The notes: generated by a model not told the origin, from the letters alone. A DNA stretch of 64,000 bases from Symbiodinium sp. CCMP2592 (GCA_905221615.1 CAJNDT010006005.1:318501-382500), one strand, 5' to 3'. Counted from the stretch's first letter, positions 22,892 through 34,864 are shown. Numbers and translations: made by a program.

Positions 22892-24340
22892 CTGTTGCGA
22901 AATACCCTCCTGAGATATGGTGCGAGAGTGCCTGTCCCTATCCACCGCATCATGCTAAGTACCCGCTCCCTCTTCTGCAAAGAGATTGACAACAACAAGT
23001 CGGGCCATGGTGTACCCGCGAAGCTCGGCAGCTTTTAGAAGAAAACTACCGTGATTTCATTCCGGTACCTGGACCAATGCATCCAATGCCCATTTTAGGG
23101 CCCATACAACCGCGCGTCAAACGCCTGATATCTTGCATCTTCAAGCTAAGCATCTCCAGAAAGAGCGGCTGTACGATTCGACCACAAGCCTGCGCCACTT
23201 GCGCAGTTGTGCGGCCAGCCTTCCATGAAAGAAAACACTAAAACCAGTCAGCGTTGACAAACACGAACCTACCATGCGGCGCCGATTCTGAAATTTAGTT
23301 GGCCTATTAATGGGCCCGATGGTTTGGAACGGGGGCGTGTATCGGGTTGAATTCCTAGTGGGTCCAAAACAAGTTTGAAAGCATCCTCAGGCCAGGAAGG
23401 AGCGTTCGGCCAAAAAATGCCAAGAAGCACTTCCGCATCCATCCAGGAAGTGCTTGCACCTCTTGCTGGCTCAAGGCTTCTCGCTGCAGCGCGGGCAACA
23501 GGAGCAGGTCCCTCACAGCACGTCGCATGTCGGATGCCGCATGCCATTGCAAGCAGAGCCTTGTGCAATTCAAGGCCTGAGCTTTGCAGGCAGATCCTCC
23601 TCCATTTGATCTGCATCCCGCTTCCGTGTCATCAAGGTAACGTACGACCTTTCTTCGGGCAAGCTAAGCATCCATCGTACACATCTGCAACTGCACATAA
23701 GGTGAACATTCACCAGTCTAGGAACAAATCGCTTTGCAATATGTTAGTCCGGCTCCTCGGCACACCCCCATCTTCATAGAAGCCTCGATGAAAAGGGAAG
23801 TGATGAAAAGAGTCGTGCACGTGGGCTAAAGCCGCAAAGACACCAATGTAGCGGTAAAACTTCACATCACAATTTGAAGGATCCCGAGGACGCAAACGAT
23901 CGGGATTGAATGCGAAACTCTGCGCCACCTGCAGGAGCAAAGCGGCAACCAAAATTCGATGCACCGGCCAGACAACGAACCACCCTCGCACCGACCAAGT
24001 GTATGTCTCACTCCCGGCCAGGCATCATGTCAAAACTTGTTGCCGAAGCTAACCTCAGAAATCCTGCATGTGTGTCGGTGGAAAGCCCATGTTACCATCC
24101 GTGCTGCAGTTGTGACCCGCAATGAACCCGAACAACCCAACGACACCCCGACTTGTCCAACCTACTACCAACCTACTACATTCGAACGCAAGGAACGAGC
24201 ATGCAACATCGTCCACAAGATGTCGTGCAGTTATATAATGATCAACACAAACCACGGGAGCAAGCAACAGCAGCGCGGCGCGGCAGCAGAGGCAACGGCA
24301 GCACCATAACCCAAAAAGAACACAAAAAGGAGCAAGTGCG

Positions 24341-24382
<42 letters not shown>

Positions 24383-25170
24383 CCATGCTGTAGCAATTAC
24401 AACAAAATACAAAGTATAGTAGCAAAACAGCAGAGCGTAGCAGAGCACACAATGCACGCATGACTTGTCAAGGATATCTGGAAACAAACGATGTTTCGTG
24501 ATGGTCAAGCACGGGATGTATCTGCAATGGAGCTTTCCCGATTAAGTTGCGACGAGGCTTCCACCAACCACCCGCCTTTTCATCCGGCCGGATGATGGCC
24601 GCATTCAGAACGCTAGCGCCACATCGGCATTCATCAGCACCGACAATGCCGAAGACGTCCATCCCTGCCAGGAGCTGATGCGGCTGACACAACAGCGTTC
24701 GCGCCTATTCTTCCACACGCCTTGTTATGCCTGCTGCGGGGTCCCGGGCGAGAACGGCTATGTTTCATTGCGAAGCTACGGCGGCTAGAGGATGTGCGGC
24801 CGGGAAAAACACCACGGCGAGCCCTAGCACGCGTCAGGGAAGATGCGGTGTAAGTTTTGGCACGGGCGCCACAAGTAGGCTGCCGCAGTTCTGTCCGATC
24901 TGTGGGCTCCTCAGCGCCTCCTCATTTTTTCAAACGCTGGTGAAAGGGGCGCCGGCCGACCTCGTGCAAAAAGGCTTCTTCAACGAGAAAAACATGGAGC
25001 CGTAGCACCAACGAAACAAAGACCACATCGATACGACGGACCCGGATATGGTACAAGCACGCGCTGAAACGGCGCAGTGCTTTGCGAGCTGACACACCTC
25101 TGCAGTGGTGGGGAACTACTTTTGTACATCGAGTTAAATTTGGTTCCCCTTCAATAGTTTTCTTCCGAGA
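22892..25170. other. Host DNA; possible upstream exons of the astacin gene
   Basis: Minus-strand stretches read like coding: about 23545-23420 (MRRAVRDLLLLPALQREALS) and about 23990-23860, where a hydrophobic run RILVAALLLQVAQSFA resembles a signal peptide but has no ATG in frame. They lie upstream of the astacin exons on the same strand and could be its first exons. A 92-codon plus-strand frame at 24727-25005 has no recognisable domain. Confidence 0.3.
24342..24381. repeat. (CAG)n microsatellite
   Basis: Thirteen uninterrupted CAG units. There is no sign that it lies in a coding exon. Confidence 0.95.
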
Positions 25171-25615
25171 TTAGTCGCCCGGTGCAACGCTAGGCGCACT
25201 GGTGTTGGAAAACCATTGCTGCGGGACTACCTGTCCACCAGATCCGGTTTCGACGATTTTATGCTCCCCAAGCCAGGAGCCCAGCACGAGGGCAAGCCAA
25301 GAGGGACCGCCAGCTGCCCCTGCTGCCTCAGCTCGCTCGCGACGCGATTGGTCCTGGCATGTCTTGGCGGTCGGGTCGCGCCGCACCAGTGGCTGTTGCA
25401 TACAACATTGTTGGCACTCGTCGCTCCAGCGGCTCCCAACTTCAGCAGCGAGGACATCGAGCCGTTCAGGCCCTCCACGGGTGAGCTCCGCGCCTGCGTG
25501 CTGCGACAAACGCGACCCCCACCCGTGTCGGCCCGGGGGACGGGCCGACCGGCGCAATTAACTGGGGACACCATGGCCACCACATGCGCTCGGCTTCGCC
25601 GAAGCAGCGGGCCGA
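25171..25615 (-). pseudogene. LINE (R2-like) C-terminal fragment, degraded
   Basis: The minus strand, in more than one frame, reads VSPVNCAGRPVPRADT, then VAFVAARRR, then RLDVLAAEVGSRWSDEC. This order matches the C-terminal domain of the abundant dinoflagellate LINE seen in better copies at 26340-28954 (VDTTCVS, then VVFAVEVGGRWG). Frame changes and lost sequence show it is dead. Confidence 0.55.
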
Positions 25616-26339
25616 GCCGGTTGCCATTGCGAGTCTAATTTCATGCAGGCGCCTCCACAATCGAGTGGAAATCATTACAAAAGCACAGGCTGCTACTTAC
25701 TTACTGTGAAGCGATGCCGCTACTGGCACGGCCCGGAATTTTACCAGGGCTGCAAAACCCGTGCGGCAAGTGATATCCGAATGGATGATCGGAATGCAAT
25801 GCAGTTCTGTTTTGCGTTACTAGATGTGTCGGCCGAGTTTTCTACCAGGCTTTCTAACCAAAAAAAGCACGCCAGTCTGCAAACTTGGCGGCAGACACTT
25901 CAAGCCTGGAGCCCGAAAGGAGGGTAGGTTGCGTTGAGCCGATGGCACCGCGAATTTGCGATAACCCGACTGTGCAAACGGGTTGCCCGTTCGATCAGGC
26001 CTTCATAGGCCGGCCTGACGAGGCCGTGATGGCATTGTCAAACGATCGGCACCGTATATCGCTAGGGCTCCGAACGGTGCCGCGGCGGCGAAACTGGATT
26101 TTGCCCACTGCGGCATCGGGTCGGCAAGGCGGGCACTGCCGGGATCGTGGGCTGAGTAGCTGAGTGAAAATGCCATGAGCCAGCGGGATCGTGATGCCAG
26201 CAGGGTATCTTAACATTGTCCAAGCATAACGACATGCCACGCAACCTTGATGTCGTCAGTGTGCCTGGCTGTTGTTTCGTGCGCACATTTTGCGACAAAT
26301 ATCAGCGCCGTCCGCGTCCGAGTGCACCTGCACGCTACG

Positions 26340-27397
26340 GCGCTAGACGTAGGTCCGCGCTGGGAGTTGGCTGGCAGCCGGAGTGACAAGCCATCGCTCG
26401 TCTTGTAGGACCTCATGCACAGTCGGCTCCCGACAGCCGGCAGCAGAGGCGACAGAGTCGAGAGGCAGTTCGAGCAATGAGCTGGCGAGCGCCCTCTGCG
26501 CCGCGACGGCGAGGATGGCACTCCAACACGAAACGTAGGCTCGCGAAGCCGATCGGACTGCAGCGTGCGCTCGCGTAGCTCCCGCTCGCGAAACCAAACG
26601 CAAGAAGGCTGCATCCTCGGATCCCCAGCGAGCGTCGCGTGCGAAAGTGCGAGGCCTGGTCGAAAATCAGACCCTGCCGGCGGCTCACCAGAGCGAGTGA
26701 CAAGCTGACGCAAGTGGTATCGACAGCAAGCTGAGCCCCGTGCCAAAGCCAGGCCGTTGCAAACGATCTCGATCCGGGGACAAAACAATTCATGTCTGCA
26801 ACGTGCACGTTGCGCCCGACCCACGCACCTGCTTCCTGGCAAACCCGGGCGACCGCTCGCTCGAGTGGGAGGGCTCGAAACGCGAAGGCACCGCAGGCGG
26901 CTCGATATTTGCTGAATGGGTCAAGAGCCGCAGCGCATGGCAGCGCCAGGCGAAGGTGGCGGAGGAGGAGGAGGAGCACCCGCAACTCTTCTGCAGCACG
27001 GATAGCGACTGCATCACGAGTGGGGCAGACCGTCAGTCGGCGGCAGGGTGGCGAAATGAAATGCGTCTCGAACGCGCGCTGGTCACAAGAGCGGCTAGCC
27101 TCGGATGGCCCGGCTCGTCATCGTGCGCAAGCGGCTTAGGGGCATCCTGGGCAGGAACGTGGCAGCCCTGAGCGGCCAGGTGATCAGCAGCGTGCGTAGC
27201 TGTGGCAACGACACATGAACCGCTGGCGTGAGGTGCTGCGAGCGCGCGCTGGAGGTGGCTGCGATCTGCGGGGAGCGAGGGCGGATCGCTGTCAGCAGCC
27301 AGTCAGCAGCTGCCGGATGCAGCCCTAACCCACCAAATCCCAAAGCAAGCTGCGAGGCCCGCACTGTGGCAGCTCGCAATTCGTCATCGCGGTGCAC
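26340..27397 (-). pseudogene. LINE (R2-like) C-terminal fragment, minus-strand arm of an inverted pair
   Basis: Frames on the minus strand read ASQLALGFGGLGL (about 27370), RALPLERAVARVCQEAG and RNVHVADMN (about 26890-26800), LWHGAQLAVDTTCVS (about 26750-26700) and SCWSAILAVAAQRALASSLL (about 26530-26470). These match, in order, the plus-strand copy beginning at 27400. It is 5'-truncated and carries frameshifts and an internal deletion relative to that copy (the equivalent of AAYWASWLDALP is missing). Confidence 0.75.
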
Positions 27398-27399
27398 AA

Positions 27400-28954
27400 T
27401 GGAGCTTAAGCAGGTCGCAACAGCCGCGTCGTTGTCCGCAGCGAAGTGGGCCGTCGAAGTTCACGAGCGCATCCGGGAACTGCAGGACGCCTGCCAGCGA
27501 GCACTTCGCGAGCATGCGTGCATTGAGCTGCAGTTTAACCGTGGCAAAACTCGCATTTGGAATGCAGCGGGGGAGGAGCCCGCCCGCATCTCCGACCTGC
27601 GCGGCCACCGCGAGGAACCCATCTGGACTGGGGCACGCGGCTGGGTACCGACGAGCGGGCAGAGCACGATCGCCTCCCGCATCCCCGAGGTCCCCGACCT
27701 GCAGGCGGCGTGGCTGCTGTTGCACTACTGCGCAGTACCCCGGGCCAACATGGGCCAACTACCTCCTGCGGAACGTCCCGGCCGCACTCACAGCCCAGTT
27801 CGCTGCGGACTTCGACGCCGCCCCACAGCGGTGATCAGCTCCCAGCTGCTGCAGTACGGACCTCGCAGCTTGCCCTTGGGTTCGGCGGCCCCGGGCTGCG
27901 CTCGGCAACCGCCGACCGCTTTGCCGCGTACTGGGCCTCTTGGCTCGATGCGCTGCCAGCAATCCGAGCTCGCTCTCCGCAGATCGCCGACCACCTCCTG
28001 CATGCGCTCGCCGCACCCCATGCCAGTGGCTCCCTTGCCGTCGCATTTCGCCACCTTGCCTTCCGCGTCCCGAGCGCTGCTGCTGTCCCAGGCCGGGCCA
28101 CATGCCGCCTGCTTCTTTACAGTCCGCCCGACTCACGAAGCAGTCACCATCCCGCCCGCAGAGTTCCGGGTACTTATCCTCCGCCGCCTGCGCTTAGCGC
28201 TGCCGCTCGCGCCCCGGCTCTGCTCCTGCCGTGGTTTGCTTGACCCGCTCGGTGACCACCGTGCAGCCTGTGCGACCTCCGGGGCCCTTGCCTCCCGTGC
28301 TCTCCCGCTTGAGCGAGCTGTCGCTCGGGTTTGCCAAGTGGCCGGCGCTCGCGCCGCCCGCAACGTGCGCCTTGCAGACATGAACCTCTCCACCCCAGTG
28401 CCCGACGCGCGCCGGATAGAGATCGTCTGCAACGGCTTGCCTCTTTGGCATGGGGCTCAGCTATAGCAGTTGACACAGGTCCTGTGTCAGCCCAGTCACT
28501 CGCTCCGGCGAGCCGCGGCCAGGAGCTGATGGTCAACCAGGCCTCGCCCTACAGCAAGCCACGAGGCGTAAGCGACGCGACACGTACCTCGAGCTTGCGC
28601 GCTCGCTGCGCTGCCACCTCGTGGTGTTCGCTGTCGAGGTTGGCGGCCGCTGGGGCCCCGAGCCCGCGACTTTCCTCAGGCTCCTCGCACGGGCGCGAGC
28701 TGGGCGTGCGCACGCTGCCGTTCGGTCGGCTCTGGGTGCCGCCTATGTGTCTCGCTGGAGCAGCATCATCGCCGTCGCAGCGCAGAGGATCGCAGAGGGC
28801 CCTCGCCGGCTCCTTGCTGGAGCTCCCTCTCGACACCGTCGCCTCTGCTGCCGGCGAGCCGGCTGTGCATGAGGTCTTGCAGGACGAGCGCTGGCTGTAC
28901 GCCCCTGCGCTCAGCCGGCTCCCGCTGCGGGCCTACGCTGACGCCGCCACGTAG
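27400..28954 (+). pseudogene. LINE (R2-like) reverse transcriptase C-terminal half, plus-strand arm
   Basis: Starts in the late RT region (LQFNRGKTRIWNAAG, SRIPEVPDLQAAWLLLHYC) and continues through LDPLGDHRAACATSGALA, RALPLERAVARVC, NVRLADMN, RRIEIVCNGLPLWHGAQLAV, VVFAVEVGGRWGPE and VSRWSSIIAVAAQRI to a stop at 28954. The path changes frame several times. The catalytic YADD part and the endonuclease are absent, so it is a 5'-truncated dead copy. It faces away from the minus-strand fragment on its left. Confidence 0.75.
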
Positions 28955-29639
28955 ACTGCAGGTGCACAGGGACCGCACTCGTACTGGTCACAAAAAGTGT
29001 GCGTGAAAAAGAAAAGTGGGCCGTGAGTGCAGGCTGCACGTTGCGTGAGATGTATACTTGACAGGGCGGCTTGTTTAGTAAGTAGATAGCAGACATGTGT
29101 AAGATAGGTATATCGAGCAAGTGCACTTATTAACTTGACTATGTTGCACTTAAGCAGGATATAAGTATACCAAGTTGGACTGGGGAAATGGATAACATAG
29201 TAACTACATAGCGGCTTTTGATAAACACATAATATGTTCAGTATGTATTTAGGTGAGATGCAAGACATATTATGCTAAGTCCAGACCAAGAAGTTAGCCG
29301 ACTTAGGTCGGGAAGCTAAGTAACATAGCTAAGTTGAGCAAACCGACTTAGCAAGTTGTAAAAACACTGCAAAACCAGGTCTTGTGCTCGCTGGCAGCAC
29401 GTTTATACGTGTGCTTCAGCAGGGCACTTTGTATTTCTCCTCGTTTTCAGATGATGTATATATATATACACGGTTGAAACATGAAATTAATGTGTCGAAA
29501 TTTGTTGTTGTTGGTTCGACTCTGTTTTGTGTGCTCGCTGGCAGCATATATATGCGCCTAGCAGGGCAGTGTTGCTGTTGATGTTTGTTGGTTGAAAATT
29601 CTGCAATGTTGACATTCTGCATATGGAAAAGCGAAGGAC
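28955..29639. repeat. AT-richer non-coding DNA with short repeats
   Basis: Contains repeated ctaagt/acttag motifs at about 29270-29355. Two copies of a segment beginning tgtgctcgctggcagca lie at about 29386 and 29536, about 150 bases apart, each followed by agcagggca. It is probably the 5' flank or an intron of the gene starting at about 29670. No coding signal was seen. Confidence 0.5.
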
Positions 29640-29669
29640 TTGCATGCCGTGCATTCGAGTCGATCATGC

Positions 29670-31999
29670 ATGGTGCAAAGGATGCTGCAGCATGATGATC
29701 TGCATGTTCTGCAGAGCTCGCCAGCGATCAAACGATTTCTGAGCTTTGTTGAACTTCCCACGAAAGCCATGCAGCTGTCGGCAGATGCGAGGGAGGAGAT
29801 CGACAGCCTGGTGAAGAGCACTTTGTCCGGGGGCGAGTTCCTTGTGAAGAATGTCCAGTCAATCTTCACCCTCTTAGAGAAACACGGCCTCATGACCCAT
29901 ATGCGCATCCCCCCCGAATTCGTGGGAGTGCATCCCAAGAATCGGGATGGGGCCTGCTTGGTGGCCGATGACGTACACGAGTTGCTCGAAAGCATCGGCC
30001 ACGTCGGCTTCGTGCCGAGCCGAGTGAATGCTATCGCCATTGAAGTGTCTTCGCAGGACGAGTTGGACTTCAACGAAAGCCTCGTCACCCAAGCGGGGGG
30101 ACGGCTCGGGACCTTGGAGAAGAGCCGCTTGAAGGCCCTCAGCCTCTCAGACTCCCACACAAACTGGGCTCTCCGCTTGGTCAAGTGTGCCGCCAAGCAC
30201 GACTCGAACTTCTTGTCGAACCCGGCGGGCGAGCTCTCCTTGGAACGAGTTCGACAGCGAGACCCGACTATGGCGGATCACGTCGAGGCCGGCCTGCAGT
30301 GGCGCCTGATCTCCAAAGACGTCGGCGCCATTTGGCCCGACTTACTGCAAATGGTGCAGTCGAGCTACAATGCCTCTTTACAAAAAACAGAATCAGAACT
30401 ACAGCTTCTTCGCCGTGTGTGCACGTTGATCGCCCGCCATGGGGCAAAAGTTGAGTTTGCCCTGGTGAAGAAGCAAGCTTTGGCATCGAAGCCGCCGTGC
30501 GGGGAATGTCTTCCACATCTTTTCAAAATCGCGATGCGGCGATGGGCTAAGATTCGCAGCTTTCATTGTTTGTATATGTATCTAAAGTTGGGGTGGTCTG
30601 GTATATAGATAGATATGGTTTTCAGGTACTGCGGTGGCAGCGATGCCTTCATGTTGACTGAGACAGAGATGTATGTGAGATCGCATGGGCAGAGCAAGCC
30701 GATGGGGCCCTCTTGGTGGGAGGCCTTGTCCACGGAGTGCAAAGGGGCTGATCAGGTTCCCTTTTTCCGGCAAGCTATGATCAAGCTGGGTCTCACAGGA
30801 CACTCGCTGACAGCAACTGCCATCAAGAAGGTGTTCAGCAAGGAGGCCCTGCCCAAAGCGGTCGCTGCCGATCGCTGTATGGCTCGGCTCCGAGAGCTGG
30901 TGAAGGAGGGTGGTGGCCCGAGCTTGGACAAGCCAGACGGGACCAAGGTTGCGAACCTCCTCGGTGTCGCCGATGCGAACATGGCGAGAGTGGTTCTGGG
31001 CATGCCGCCCCGGGAGGGAAAGAAAAAGTACGGCCATCCCGAAGCTGTCGCCCATGACACTGTGGTGATAATGAGCAGCATGCTGAACCTCACCTTGGTG
31101 TCGCCATGGGCGGGGAGTGCTGAGGCAACGAAGCCCATTGCACAGCAAGCTTCCAGCAGCTCGCACGAGAGAATGCGGGAGCTGAACCCCGACGGGTCGC
31201 TGAAGAACCCGTTGGAAGTGCTGGCGGATTCCGGCTTTGTGCAGGATGCCTTCTGCCGAAGGAAGAAGGATAAGATGGAGTGTGTCATCATTGAAGTGAA
31301 AGCACTTCATGTTCAGTTGAAGGGAGTGAAGTCTGGCGGCCTCATGAAGGCTATCATCGATGAGTTCATGTCTGGGCAGTGGGTGCTGTTCAAGCCCAAA
31401 GCCGAGCCACAGGTACTGGATCAGCTCGAGAATTTCGGACCCGCATCTTCCCCCGATTTCCAGGCATGCAGCATCGTTGCAGCCATCCACTCCGAGGTGG
31501 CCCGATTGGTTGAGCAGCACTCGTCTGATGAGGTTGCCGCGAGTTTGCAGCTCCAGCTGAAGCCGTTCAAGTCTGTGGTCAGCAAGAAAAGCTTCGCCAA
31601 GAACAAACTTGTGCTTGTGCCATTCACATGCAAGATCCTGATGCGAGAGAAGAAGTCTGCGGATGCAGTCCCGAATGCCGTGCAGGTCACCGTGCCATCT
31701 TGGAAGATGGACGATCGGGAATTTTGGCTTGTAAGCTCCAATCAGGCGCCCAAGGAAGATGACGATGGCAACATCCTGACGAAGGGATTCATTTCGCCAT
31801 TCTTCGCCATTGCAGGCCAGGAGGAAGAGGACTTGGTCAACAGACATCGTTCATGTCGGGGAATAATCAGAGCATCGTGAGACTCCCCATGTTAAAGAAC
31901 ACCAAGGCTGTTGCCGTTGGTGATCACTTGTGCACATTGCGGGTGAAGGAGAAGGCCGAGGCAAAGGCTGGTCCTCCTGCCAAGAAGGCCAAGAAGTGA
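29670..31999 (+). CDS. Unidentified host-like gene, at least two exons
   Basis: Exon A: 29670 (first ATG; the true 5' end may be an upstream exon) to 30538, ending LPHLFKIAM. Intron 30539-30625 starts GC and ends tttcag. Exon B: 30626 to about 31830, joined in frame as AMRYCGGSDAFMLTETE. Near 31830 the frame changes and the protein continues SGNNQSIVRLPMLKN to a stop at 31999 after AKKAKK. The join is either a very short intron or a one-base error. Other features read KNRDGACLVADDVHELL and SDSHTNWALRLV. I know no domain for it. From memory it resembles a multicopy dinoflagellate protein family of unknown function, which I cannot verify. Confidence 0.6.
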
Positions 32000-32289
32000 T
32001 GGCATGTGAGAATGCACAGGTGTATAAGGTGCTGATCCGGGCTGACATGCCACCGTGACTCGACCCTGCATGCAGGATTCTTCGTGCACTTTTGCGACTC
32101 TGCATTGATTGCTTCCAAAAGCCAATAGGATGTAACAGGACTTTGACACATGATCCCGCCGTGCAGGGCTTTCTATAGCTCGCAGGCAGCACTTGCATGC
32201 ATGCATCCGCCCATGTGTGTTTGCGAAATGCAGCCATTGTAGCTTATCCATCCTGCCCGTGGTTTCGCAGATAATACTAAAGTGCCATC

Positions 32290-32856
32290 ATGAGCCTTAC
32301 CGTTGAGAAGAAGCTGGTGATCAGTTCCGGGTCAACGACTTGTGTTCCCCTTCAGAAAAAAGTTGATGGACTCGCATTCGTTTGTCTTGAAAAATGGAAT
32401 AGGAGCCTGGTCAAAGTTTTCACCGGCAGTGCACTTGATCTCCGGCAGGGGAGGAGCAAAGGCTCCATCGACACTCCGGTTTATCAGAAGCTTGTTGAAG
32501 CTCGCCAGAACAAGGCCAACGAACTCCTGCAGGAGGCCATCACCACCGAGCAGGAGGAGAAGAACGATCAGGAGCCGAAAACTCGCAAAGTGAAGCCGGT
32601 ACGAGCTACATCCACACATGCTCTCATTCTTCCTACGAAACTCACAGTGGACATAGATGGGCACCAGTGCACAATGCTACTCGAAGGGATCGGCACCATG
32701 ACCATTTGGCTCGAGTTTACGGAGGATAACATGAACTGGTTCAGGGATCAGGTCTGTGGCGAAGAGACCAAGCCACGGAGGAAGAGGAAGGCGAGGGCAG
32801 CAGCACGTGGCGAGAACCCCGCCGACCAGGAAGATGACGAAGAGGAGGATGAGTGA
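32290..32856 (+). CDS. Unidentified protein with basic/acidic C-terminus
   Basis: An ATG-initiated frame of 188 codons preceded by an acceptor-like ttcgcag at about 32268. The N-terminal half reads MSLTVEKKLVISSG and WNRSLVKVFTGSALDL. A middle segment reads EFTEDNMNWFRDQV. The tail is KPRRKRKARAAARG followed by an acidic DDEEEDE end, consistent with a nuclear protein. No family was recognised. It lies on the same strand as, and 290 bases after, the preceding gene. Confidence 0.5.
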   Translation: MSLTVEKKLVISSGSTTCVPLQKKVDGLAFVCLEKWNRSLVKVFTGSALDLRQGRSKGSIDTPVYQKLVEARQNKANELLQEAITTEQEEKNDQEPKTRKVKPVRATSTHALILPTKLTVDIDGHQCTMLLEGIGTMTIWLEFTEDNMNWFRDQVCGEETKPRRKRKARAAARGENPADQEDDEEEDE

Positions 32857-32939
32857 GAAACCGATTTGGCGCATAAGCCGTGTTTTCTTCCTATATGCAG
32901 CGATTCTGAGAAACATTCGGTTTGCAAGCATGCTTTCAT

Positions 32940-33060
32940 GTCAGGGAGAGAGGGAGACAGATGGGGAGAGACAGGTGGTGTGCAGACGGGGGGAGAGAAG
33001 AGAAGGGGAGAGGAGAGAGGAGGGGAGAGGAGAGAGGAGGGGAGAGGAAAGAGATGCAGG
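32940..33060. repeat. Purine-rich GA tandem tract
   Basis: Short GGAGAGGAGAGAG-type units are repeated with variation on the plus strand. The open frames crossing it are low-complexity artefacts. Confidence 0.8.
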
Positions 33061-33432
33061 GATGCAGTGCATGTGCACGGGCCATGCATGCAGTGCTTTG
33101 CATTCAGTTGCAGTGCATGTCGCGATGTGTCCTGCAGGCATGGCTCTTCGTACGGGGCATGCATGACATTGCATGCATGCACTTACAAGTGGCATGGCAG
33201 AGCAGCACAGACATACACTTTCAGTTTTCAAGCATGCCGTCTGCATGGGCTGTCCTTGTTTATAGCCCCATGGAGGAGCTTTGTTGCAGTGCTCTCTCTA
33301 TATGTATATATATATATATACATGCATGCCTCTTCACCTTTGATCGCAGGATCGGCTGCTTCGTGTCGTTTGGGAGCTGGGCCTGGACAGCTCAGATTTC
33401 GTGCACAAGCCCAGTGCTGTCCTTGGTTTCTT

Positions 33433-33454
33433 AAACCCATGCTTGCATGGGTTT
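33433..33454. other. Perfect 10-bp hairpin with 2-base centre
   Basis: aaacccatgc and gcatgggttt flank tt, and T residues follow. It resembles a bacterial terminator only by chance in this eukaryotic context. It lies upstream of the exon-like stretch at 33480-33690. Confidence 0.6.
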
Positions 33455-33465
33455 TTTGAAAACAA

Positions 33466-33920
33466 TCAATGTTGCGAGGCAATAAAAACCGCTACCGTTG
33501 GATGAACGGTAGCGGCTCGGTCCTGAAGTGGACCCCCCAGGAGGGCTGGAGCATCGGCTTGGAAGGCCCGAGCACAGACACCGTGTTTTGTATAGACAGG
33601 TTTCAGTTGCTTCACCATGCAGGACAGGAGCCCCACTTCAAGCATCCGAACAAGAAGATGGAGGAGCCCACAAAGCCAGGCTGTTCTAGAAGCCTATAAT
33701 CTTTATTTTGTATCAGCAGTGCATGCCAGGTTGGATGATGTGGGACAAGTCCACGGGCTGGTCGCCGTGCGACCAGCTGGTCTTGAAGGACGCCAGCCTC
33801 GTGGAGGCATGCATGGTGTGTGCCTTTTCAGAATCGGAGTTGTATGTGGCCACATGCAGGAACCCATCAAGCTGGTGGAGGCACCGAAGACCCCGCCAGC
33901 GAAGGTGCACCCATGTGTAG
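33466..33920 (+). other. Two exon-like stretches of an unidentified gene
   Basis: About 33480-33690 reads NRYRWMNGSGSVLKWTPQEG and IDRFQLLHH. After an acceptor-like tatcag at about 33716, 33720-33840 reads PGWMMWDKSTGWSPCDQLVL and CAFSESELYVAT. The composition is coding-like, but no start or family is clear. They may be exons of the gene before or a separate one. An 11-bp hairpin (33489-33515) lies inside the first stretch. Confidence 0.35.
33489..33515. other. Perfect 11-bp hairpin inside a coding-like stretch
   Basis: ccgctaccgtt pairs with aacggtagcgg across the 5-base loop ggatg. The inverted repeat is perfect and GC-rich, so it would form a stable RNA stem. Confidence 0.8.
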
Positions 33921-34029
33921 GTTCGTGGTTCGGAAAACAATGATTGTATGCTGAGGATGATGCAGGCCCTGATGGCGAGCACGAGGCCGTGCACTCACGA
34001 GTTTAAGCTCGTGATTCCTGCATGGGTTT

Positions 34030-34390
34030 GAATCAGGAGGGCTTGCATGATGAAGCAGCTGGCGATGTGCATTCCTCAGCTGCAGCTCGCCTCACCGTGT
34101 CCTGGTTTCGGTTCCTGACTTTGCCTGAATCAGGATGGCTTCCCTGCCGATGGCTTCGAGGTGCATTCCTGAGCAACTGCGGGTTTTTTTTGTTGGTTCG
34201 TGGCTTTCTGTGACCCAAGCAGGGGAGCCCTTTCGGCGATGGTCCCGAAGTGCATCCCTCAGCAACTTGCCCCATACATGCTTGGTGCCCTCGTGGTCGT
34301 GGGTCGTGGCCTTTATTGAGGTCACCGAGCCTGACCCGGCCGAGGCAGTGCATGTCTCAGCTTTCCCCGAAGCCTTTGTGGCCCGTGGTC
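34030..34390 (+). repeat. Diverged tandem repeats of about 90-97 bp
   Basis: Three or four copies share the order gaatcagg...gatg, aagtgcatccctcagcaact-like sequence, then a ggttcgtggctttct-like segment, starting near 34030, 34127, 34217 and perhaps 34325. The unit is too diverged for exact limits. No gene is seen between 33921 and 34783. Confidence 0.5.
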
Positions 34391-34783
34391 AGATAATTTC
34401 TTGACTCTTGCAATGCAGGACAGCTATGGTGTGGAAAACACCACACGTGATGCCGTGCAATCCTCAGTTTTGGTTTTGGTTCGGCCCCATGCACTGGTGG
34501 CATACAGCTCTTGTGAGGTCGACCGTGAGATGCTGGTGCATGGAGGTCGTCCGGATGTGGATGGGCCGGCACTGGCCTCAGCACCACGTCGTTTCGTGCG
34601 GGCACTTTCTGTGGCATGGTCGGTGCATGTGGGACTGCAGTCGGCGCCGGCAGGGCCTATGGCTCGCCGGCAGCCGTACACGTGGTCTTGAATTCAGGTG
34701 ATGCTGCCGCCAAAGCCCAAGAAGAGGGCTTTGGCACCGTGGGCCGGTGACCCGAGCCCGGGGCTCATGCGAGGGTCGGGGGT

Positions 34784-34829
34784 CTTATATATAGTGTTAT
34801 ATCTATATATATATATATGTATATATATG

Positions 34830-34864
<35 letters not shown>

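Noticed and set aside
24153..24419. Poly-Gln protein from the (CAG)n tract
   Set aside because: No coding support on either side of the repeat; the frame is short and low-complexity.
33433..33454. Hairpin followed by T run, like a bacterial intrinsic terminator
   Set aside because: The window is eukaryotic by introns and gene content; such terminators are not expected and no gene ends there.
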